The notes under the pieces: generated by a model
Seen by the model: only the letters and a program-made list of their open reading frames with translations
What the model was told of the DNA's origin: nothing
The model's database searches: none
Shown: piece after piece, positions 6,096-9,518 of the stretch
How positions within the stretch are numbered: position 1 is the stretch's first letter
Layout: each line of letters begins with the position of its first letter
Assembly: GCA_017529175.1 (NCBI GenBank)
Contig: JAFXNX010000266.1
Span: forward strand, 1-9,518
DNA length: 9,518 bases
Direction of reading: 5' to 3'
From: Clostridia bacterium
GTDB taxonomy: Bacteria; Bacillota_A; Clostridia; Oscillospirales; CAG-272
Translations under genes and position numbers: made by a program

Positions 6096-7073
6096 TTATA
6101 CAAATATTCTAGGAAACCACATTTGTAGTCTCATTTTCAATCTTGCTTTTCTTCCGAGACCGAATTCTTCAAGCTCTTTTATGCTGAATTCTTTAAAGAG
6201 TGATTTATAATCGTGGTGCTCGATACAGTACCAGTATTCATTTTGTCGGTATTTGTCGATCTCGCATTTTAAGTCTTCGTAATACTTGTTATCGGTGAAG
6301 CGGCAAAACTCTGAGAACATCTTTACCATTTTTTTATCGATTTCGCGCCGTCTCGATTCTTTCTCGGGATCATTTTTATTCCTGTACGACCAGCTTCCAT
6401 CGCTCATAAAGCGATAAACCGACATCACTTCATTCATGAAATATATCTTGCCGAGCGAAGTAAAGTACAACAATAGCGGTATATCGCCTACCGGAGCGAC
6501 TTCTCTGAATGTTGGCGGGGAGTAAAGATATTTTTTATATATATCCGCGCGCAGAAATAAACTGCTCGTATGTATATATTTCGCGTTCTCGTAATTATCG
6601 CAAATGTATCCGACGGGAAGTGACACCGTTTTGATATCATTTCTCGGGCAGGAGTAACCCGCGTCGGTCCCATCACTGTTTGCCACTCTGACTTTGTGCG
6701 CGCACATCAAACACTCCGGATTTGCTTCAAGTGCGTCATATTGCTTTTTTAGTTTATATGGATCCGTCCAGAAATCGTCTCCTTCACATACAGCTACAAA
6801 ATCACCCGTGATATGTTGAACTATGAAATCGCTCTCGAGGTTATTATGCGTTGAGTATTTGTTCTCAGTCTGATATATCGGTCTAAAAAGATCGGGGTAT
6901 TTATTTTCATATTCGCGTATAATATCTTGCGTTTTGTCCGTTGACGCGTCGTCGTGAATAATGATCTCAAACGTAACGTCTTTCTGCATCAAAAAACCGT
7001 CGAGGCATTGTCTGATATACTTTTCGTGGTTGTATGCAAAACAAATAATGCTTATTTGAATACTATCGGACAT
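6096..7073 (-). CDS. Family 2 glycosyltransferase (GT-A fold)
   Basis: This 325-residue cytosolic or membrane-associated enzyme should transfer a sugar from a nucleotide donor to a lipid-linked glycan. The GT2 core is clear: ISIICFAYNHEKYIRQCLDGF (7-27), nucleotide-binding IIHDDASTDKT with Asp41-Asp42, and the metal-binding region VCEGDDFWTDPYKL with Asp99-Asp100 and the typical Phe-Trp after it. GDIPLLLYF near residue 197 resembles the acceptor/catalytic-base region. The C-terminus is basic and partly aromatic without a full membrane helix. The start is one base after the wzt stop, with GGAGG six bases before ATG lying inside the end of wzt, so translation is coupled. Placement next to the recognition domain of Wzt suggests it may add a sugar near the chain end that Wzt reads, but this is inference. 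It is the only glycosyltransferase in the operon. Confidence 0.93.
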   Translation of the reverse strand: MSDSIQISIICFAYNHEKYIRQCLDGFLMQKDVTFEIIIHDDASTDKTQDIIREYENKYPDLFRPIYQTENKYSTHNNLESDFIVQHITGDFVAVCEGDDFWTDPYKLKKQYDALEANPECLMCAHKVRVANSDGTDAGYSCPRNDIKTVSLPVGYICDNYENAKYIHTSSLFLRADIYKKYLYSPPTFREVAPVGDIPLLLYFTSLGKIYFMNEVMSVYRFMSDGSWSYRNKNDPEKESRRREIDKKMVKMFSEFCRFTDNKYYEDLKCEIDKYRQNEYWYCIEHHDYKSLFKEFSIKELEEFGLGRKARLKMRLQMWFPRIFV

Positions 7074-7074
7074 A

Positions 7075-8367
7075 TTATCCCTCCGCCAAATTATTACTTA
7101 CAACGATAGAGGGAAGCTTCACAGAACCCCATCCCGGATGATACCAAGTCACATGCTTTTTGTCGTTTTGCTTGTCTATAATTTGAAACGAGCAGGCGCC
7201 GATAACAAAATCATGGTGATATTGCTGTCCCGTCGACGGGTCTAAATGATGGAGCGCGATCGTGATCGAATATTTCCCTTCGGGGAAAACGCTTGTGTCG
7301 ACGTCGAATTTTGATATGTATTTTTCACCGCGCTTCGCATTTGTGAACGGCAGAGAAAACGAAGACCCGACGGAACGTTCAAAATTATACGCGAAAATGA
7401 GCTGAATTCGCAGATCCTCAATATCCTTTAAGCTTGTCCATCCGAGTTCAAAATGGATAGGTTCTCCGCTCTCAAAAACAACGTCCTCTTTTCCGACCAT
7501 TTTGATGTATTCCATACGTATTTCGTTATTGGAATACTTTGGACGTTGTTTTTTTGACAAATCGATATAAGGCTTATCAAGCGATTGCAAATCGTTCAAA
7601 TAAACCTTTATCCCCTCTTCGGTAGGTCCGTCAAAGACGACCGTGCCGTGGTCGAGGACGATGACTCTGTCGCAGAGCTTTCGGACGGTGTTCATATTGT
7701 GAGAAACGTAAAGTATCGTCCTTCCTTCTTCTCGCGAGACCTCGTTCATCTTATCGATGCACTTGTTCTGGAACGCGACGTCGCCGACGGCGAGGACCTC
7801 GTCCATGATCATGATCTCCGAATCGAGGTGTGCGGCGACAGAGAATGCGAGCTTTACGTACATGCCGGAGGAATAACGCTTAACGGGCGTGTCGATGAAC
7901 TGTCTGACCTCAGAGAATTCGATGATCTCCTCCATCTTGCGGTCTATCTCTTTCTTCGTCATTCCGAGGATCGCGCCGTTCATATAGACGTTTTCTCTGC
8001 CTGTCAGCTCCGCATGGAATCCGGTGCCGACCTCGAGCATCGAGGTGATCCTTCCGTTCAGGCCTATCGCGCCTTCCGTCGGGGCGGTTATGCGGGATAT
8101 GAGCTTGAGAAGCGTCGATTTTCCGGCTCCGTTATGCCCGATAATACCGACTCGTTCTCCGCGTTTGACGTCGAAAGAAACGCCTTTCAGCGCCCAGAAT
8201 ATCTCGCCGTAAGCGCCGCGTTTTGATCCGATCTTTGAGGTCGGATCTTCTTTTCCGCGCGCCCTTGCGATCTTTCTTTGAAGCTCTTCGCGAAGAGTCG
8301 TGCCGCCGATCTGCCCGAGCTTATATCTTTTCTTAACGTCTGCTATCCTTATCATTAGATCTTCCAT
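7075..8367 (-). CDS. wzt: Polysaccharide ABC exporter ATPase with C-terminal carbohydrate-binding domain
   Basis: This 430-residue ATPase powers export of a lipid-linked polysaccharide across the membrane with the permease encoded just upstream. The N-terminal nucleotide-binding domain (about 1-250) has Walker A GHNGAGKST (77-85), the Wzt-type signature RYSSGMYVKLAF (164-175), Walker B IMIMDEVLAVGD with Asp189-Glu190, and switch His223 in VSHN. Residues from about 260 to 430 form a beta-rich Wzt_C-type domain ending in WYHPGWGSVKLP. In characterised O9a/O8-type systems this domain binds the capped end of the chain and sets substrate specificity. The start follows the wzm stop by 13 bases, with AAGGGGG as ribosome binding site; a second ATG four codons later is less well placed. 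GC falls from about 54% in the ATPase part to about 43% in the C-terminal part, with the change near 7612, close to the domain boundary. This suggests the recognition domain was exchanged separately. Confidence 0.95.
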   Translation of the reverse strand: MEDLMIRIADVKKRYKLGQIGGTTLREELQRKIARARGKEDPTSKIGSKRGAYGEIFWALKGVSFDVKRGERVGIIGHNGAGKSTLLKLISRITAPTEGAIGLNGRITSMLEVGTGFHAELTGRENVYMNGAILGMTKKEIDRKMEEIIEFSEVRQFIDTPVKRYSSGMYVKLAFSVAAHLDSEIMIMDEVLAVGDVAFQNKCIDKMNEVSREEGRTILYVSHNMNTVRKLCDRVIVLDHGTVVFDGPTEEGIKVYLNDLQSLDKPYIDLSKKQRPKYSNNEIRMEYIKMVGKEDVVFESGEPIHFELGWTSLKDIEDLRIQLIFAYNFERSVGSSFSLPFTNAKRGEKYISKFDVDTSVFPEGKYSITIALHHLDPSTGQQYHHDFVIGACSFQIIDKQNDKKHVTWYHPGWGSVKLPSIVVSNNLAEG

Positions 8368-8380
8368 ATCCGTCGCCCCC

Positions 8381-9256
8381 TTAAATGGTATCCATAAAGG
8401 TACGTTCGATCCTGCTGAATAAGATCAGACCGATAAAGAAGAGCGTAAGACTGATCGCCCAGCTGATGAGGTAGCTTGCGATATCAAAATATCCGAAGCC
8501 GAACATGGAATAGCGGAAAGTCGTCACGATGGATGAAAAAGGGTTGAGCATATACAAGAATTGATGCTTCTCCGGGACGAGCTGCAGACCGTACGCGACG
8601 GGAGAAAAATAGCGCCATACGGAAAGGAGCAGGGCGACGAGCTTTACGAGATCGCGGTATTTTGTTGTCAGCGCCGATATGATGATCCCGAATCCGGTAG
8701 AGAGGATCATCATCTGGAGAATGCAAAGCGGCAGAAGGAGGAGTTTCGGCGTGACCGATATACTAGTCCCTCCGGCGATAAGATGATATCCCCAGACCAT
8801 AAAGAACATAACGATCTGTATGCCGAAAGAGATCAGCCCGCTGAAGGCGGTGGAAACCGGCGCGACCAGACGCGGGTAATATACTTTGCCCATCGTGCCG
8901 CTGTTGCTGATAAACGTATTGGAAGTAGCGTTGAGCGTCGATGAAAAATAACTCCAGCATATGTTTCCGGAGAGATAGAAAAGGAAAGAAGGGAGCAGAT
9001 AATCACCGGGAACGTCGGCGGTAGTTAATCCCGCGAGCTCTCCGAAAATGAATGCGAATACGAATGTGTTGAAGAGCGGATTGATGATAGCCCATAGCGG
9101 ACCGAGAATGGTCTGCTTGTAGTCGGCGATAAAATTGCGCTTTACAAAGAGCATTATCAAGTCGCGGTACTTGAGCGTTTCTTTTATATGAAGATCAAAA
9201 AGCTTATGCTCGGACGTCGATACCGACCTGAAGCCCGACATTTCGTTTTTTGTCAT
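8381..9256 (-). CDS. wzm: Polysaccharide ABC exporter permease (ABC-2 type)
   Basis: This 291-residue integral membrane protein is the transmembrane half of a Wzm/Wzt-type (TagG-like) exporter. After a cytoplasmic amphipathic stretch, the ABC-2 motif DYKQTILGPLWAIINPL (45-61) leads into the first membrane helix (about 51-75). Further hydrophobic segments lie near 88-104, 135-160, 171-195, 202-223 and 258-281. The short basic tail FSRIERTFMDTI is typical of this permease group. Length is normal and nothing is broken. AAAGGA eight bases before ATG supports the start. It is the first gene of the operon, with a promoter at 9300-9328 and a leader of about 35 bases. A six-codon frame (ATG at 9274) overlapping the leader looks accidental. 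Teichoic-acid export by TagGH-type proteins is a related possibility, but the Wzt-type C-terminal domain on the partner points to another glycan. Confidence 0.95.
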   Translation of the reverse strand: MTKNEMSGFRSVSTSEHKLFDLHIKETLKYRDLIMLFVKRNFIADYKQTILGPLWAIINPLFNTFVFAFIFGELAGLTTADVPGDYLLPSFLFYLSGNICWSYFSSTLNATSNTFISNSGTMGKVYYPRLVAPVSTAFSGLISFGIQIVMFFMVWGYHLIAGGTSISVTPKLLLLPLCILQMMILSTGFGIIISALTTKYRDLVKLVALLLSVWRYFSPVAYGLQLVPEKHQFLYMLNPFSSIVTTFRYSMFGFGYFDIASYLISWAISLTLFFIGLILFSRIERTFMDTI

Positions 9257-9299
9257 AGCGTTTGTCCTTTCATAGCGTGTGATTATAATAATTCATTAT

Positions 9300-9328
9300 A
9301 TTATATCATATAACTAACGATATTTCAA
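9300..9328 (-). promoter_or_regulatory. Sigma-70-type promoter of the wzm-wzt operon
   Basis: On the minus strand TTGAAA (9328-9323), five of six consensus bases, is followed after 17 bases by TATAAT (9305-9300). Two further TATAAT hexamers (9300-9295 and 9287-9282) lie downstream but lack matching -35 boxes. Predicted transcription starts near 9293, about 37 bases before the wzm ATG. No operator palindrome was recognised here. Confidence 0.7.
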
Positions 9329-9343
9329 TATTAAAATAATAAA

Positions 9344-9371
9344 TGGAAAAAACAGACTGTAGGATTACAAT
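9344..9371 (+). promoter_or_regulatory. Possible rightward promoter for a divergent gene
   Basis: TGGAAA (9344-9349) and TACAAT (9366-9371), spaced 16 bases, would start a rightward transcript near 9378, about 20 bases before the ATG at 9399. The -35 match is only four of six and the spacer is one base short, so this is weak and depends on the downstream frame being real. Confidence 0.22.
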
Positions 9372-9398
9372 AGATGTGTGACAATAAGGGAAAAAGAG

Positions 9399-9518
9399 AT
9401 GACGAATGAGAGGCCCGGAAAACGAAGCGGAAGGGTCCGGCATCCGCTGCCGGGCGGGCTCCGCTTCCGCCTGGATCGACTGGCGGGGCAATATGAGCTA
9501 TTGCGGTATGATTCCCGC
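9399..9518 (+). CDS. Possible start of a divergent gene, partial at the window end
   Basis: From ATG at 9399 a frame of 40 codons runs open to the window end. It encodes an Arg-rich peptide beginning MTNERPGKRSG and ending LDRLAGQYELLRYDSR. AAGGG lies about eight bases before the ATG and a weak promoter is further upstream. The leftward reading of the same stretch lacks a start and reads as low-complexity Pro/Gly/Ser sequence, so the rightward reading is the better candidate. The stretch also holds nested GC-rich inverted repeats (9424-9431 with 9460-9467; 9437-9442 with 9448-9453), so a structured non-coding element is an alternative. No family is recognised. Confidence 0.35.
   Translation, partial: MTNERPGKRSGRVRHPLPGGLRFRLDRLAGQYELLRYDSR

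Noticed and set aside
6095..6100. TATAAT overlapping the glycosyltransferase stop as an internal promoter for the ATP-grasp gene.
   Set aside because: No hexamer resembling a -35 box lies 16-18 bases upstream, and such AT-rich matches are common near stop codons.
7585..8226. A 213-codon rightward frame opposite wzt.
   Set aside because: It is antisense to the ATPase domain with all its motifs. It is a shadow of high-GC third positions.
9257..9276. A six-codon leader peptide overlapping the wzm start.
   Set aside because: Its ATG has no ribosome binding site of its own and the frame is very short. There is no attenuator-like structure, so chance is the simpler reading.
9306..9491. A 61-codon leftward frame upstream of wzm.
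   Set aside because: It runs through the AT-rich promoter, has no ribosome binding site, and its sequence is low in complexity.

Overview
The window reads as part of a surface-polysaccharide export and decoration locus from a Gram-positive, Clostridia-like anaerobe. That assignment is an inference. It rests on the protein style (a clostridial-type long-chain acyl-CoA ligase, a Wzt-type ATPase with a carbohydrate-recognition tail, and an acyltransferase with a Gly-Lys-Ile-Gly-Ile-Asn-Cys-Phe core), on short gaps with AAGGAG-like ribosome binding sites, and on moderate, patchy GC. The genus cannot be fixed from sequence alone. All well-supported genes lie on the minus strand, so the reading order runs from high to low coordinates.

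Layout in transcription order: a sigma-70-type promoter near 9300-9328 drives a tight operon of an ABC-2 permease (wzm, 8381-9256), its ATPase with a C-terminal polysaccharide-binding domain (wzt, 7075-8367), a family 2 glycosyltransferase (6096-7073), an ATP-grasp ligase (4810-6018), a GNAT acetyltransferase (4313-4753), a DegT/DnrJ/EryC1-type sugar aminotransferase (3198-4307) and an acyltransferase-3 membrane protein (2040-3185). The last gene is split by one in-frame TGA. A strong hairpin plus T-tract at 1976-2021 closes the operon. Next comes a separate unit with its own promoter and a LacI/CcpA-like operator: an AMP-forming long-chain acyl-CoA ligase (214-1866). It is followed by a dense run of perfect inverted repeats filling 1-177. 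At the other end, a short open frame running rightwards from 9399 off the window may be the start of a divergent gene.

Likely joint role: Wzm/Wzt export a lipid-linked glycan. The glycosyltransferase, aminotransferase, GNAT, ATP-grasp enzyme and acyltransferase look like tailoring steps: making a 4-amino sugar, attaching an acyl or aminoacyl group to it, and O-acetylating the chain. The operon has only one glycosyltransferase and no nucleotide-sugar synthesis genes, so the rest of the pathway must be elsewhere. Hand-counted GC changes sharply along the operon. It is about 54% in the ATPase domain of Wzt, 43% in its C-terminal domain, 35% in the GNAT gene and 52% in a sample of the aminotransferase, which suggests a mosaic of exchanged modules.

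No tRNA, rRNA, CRISPR array, insertion sequence or phage gene was seen. I did not find a clearly unprecedented system. The points most worth checking are the interrupted acyltransferase, the aminotransferase/GNAT/ATP-grasp trio, the composition break inside wzt, and the palindrome array at the left edge.
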